Assembly (NCBI GenBank): GCA_964574815.1 | Contig: CAZNPL010000003.1 | Location: 124,001 to 188,000 of the forward strand | Source of the DNA: CAZNPL01 sp964574815 | GTDB lineage: Bacteria; Planctomycetota; Phycisphaerae; UBA1845 | DNA: 64,000 nucleotides | Direction of reading: 5' to 3' | Program-made: the position numbers and the translations under genes | The notes under the pieces: generated by a model | The model's database searches: none | Told to the model about the DNA's origin: nothing | The model's input: only the letters and a program-made list of their open reading frames with translations | In this document: positions 63,688 to 64,000 of the stretch, piece by piece | Layout of the letters: every line of letters starts with the position of its first letter | Numbering within the stretch: the first letter of the stretch is position 1

Positions 63688-63802
63688 CAAGTCGCAGCGG
63701 AGGCGACGGAGTGGAACGTGGGGCGTTGTTGCAGGTCGGCCGGCCGAAGGGACCGCGTACTGGAGCAGCAAGGGCGCTGATTGGTACAACGAGAGAAGCT
63801 AA

Positions 63803-64000
63803 ATGGCCGAGAGAATCGGGATCATTATCTGTGATCGCTACCGTATGTGTGGCGGAGGCAAGTGCCTGAAGGCTCTTCGCCGGAGGGAGGGGGCGTTCAG
63901 CATTTACGGGGGAAGGGATGTGGAGCTGGCCGGGTATGCCACTTGCGGCGGTTGCCCGGGCGGAAACATCGAGTACGTGCCGGAAGAGATGGGCAGCAAT
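63803..64000 (+). CDS. CGGC-domain metal-binding protein, 5' part (runs off window)
   Basis: ATG 63803 opens 66 codons to the window end: 'ERIGIIICDRYRMCGGGKCLKAL', then 'VELAGYATCGGCPGGNIEYV'. The C-G-G-C-P motif and the cysteine group near residue 15 define the CGGC-domain family, small putative metal-binding proteins of anaerobes that resemble the DUF1847 and DGC groups also found in this window. Purines (GAGAGAAG) precede the start. Confidence 0.8.
   Translation, partial: MAERIGIIICDRYRMCGGGKCLKALRRREGAFSIYGGRDVELAGYATCGGCPGGNIEYVPEEMGSN

Overview
The window is about 60% or more GC, with long secreted and multidomain proteins and translationally coupled operons. I place it tentatively in Planctomycetota or a close PVC relative with an anaerobic or facultative lifestyle. 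Supporting signs are a CGYCLTGN-type zinc ribbon membrane protein (51.8 kb), a dockerin-like secreted protein (31.6 kb), a decayed 'LDYYAL' helix-turn-helix reading frame, and giant FG-GAP/Rhs exoproteins. No marker gene fixes the taxonomy, and I recognised no rRNA, tRNA or CRISPR array.

Left part (1-9.0 kb). A minus-strand metal or toxic-compound resistance block: an ArsR-type repressor (7.4 kb) with its own promoter and operator, then a coupled outer-membrane factor, membrane-fusion protein and RND pump operon. The operon ends in a chimeric remnant in which a DGC-domain gene runs out of frame into the 3' half of a CcdA/ArsG-like permease. The start of a second ArsR gene is at the window edge. 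From 7.4 to 9.0 kb there is decayed DNA, including a moaA pseudogene with several frameshifts.

9.0-12 kb. A Fur/PerR-family regulator, apparently on a leaderless transcript, followed by an exported catalase-peroxidase (KatG). The two probably form one oxidative-stress operon.

12.5-32.2 kb. Four plus-strand genes for secreted proteins: a 702-aa protein, a giant protein of about 3280 aa, a 2277-aa SpvB/TcdB-Rhs protein and a dockerin-like protein. The Rhs protein looks like a fused Tc-toxin B/C cocoon with a unique C-terminal cargo region. The giant protein is the only candidate for an A-like partner, and that role is inferred. The 702-aa protein and the Rhs protein share a 'GWN' module.

32.3-64 kb. 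A metabolic and regulatory island for anaerobic redox and metallocofactor work. It contains three sigma-54 activators (two with a cysteine-bearing PAS domain), NifX-like proteins, DUF1847, DUF5320, DUF364 and CGGC metal-binding proteins, two P-loop ATPases (CooC-like and Mrp/NBP35), a radical SAM protein, a 2-oxoacid:ferredoxin oxidoreductase with an aminotransferase, and a four-gene Hmc/Tmc-like transmembrane electron-transfer complex. SpoIIE, two-component, CBS, Thi4, metallo-beta-lactamase-fold and VKOR-DsbA genes are also present. I find seven sigma-54 (-24/-12) promoter sequences directly upstream of these transcription units. Together they suggest one redox-sensing sigma-54 regulon resembling, but larger than, the orange-protein (Orp) system of Desulfovibrio.
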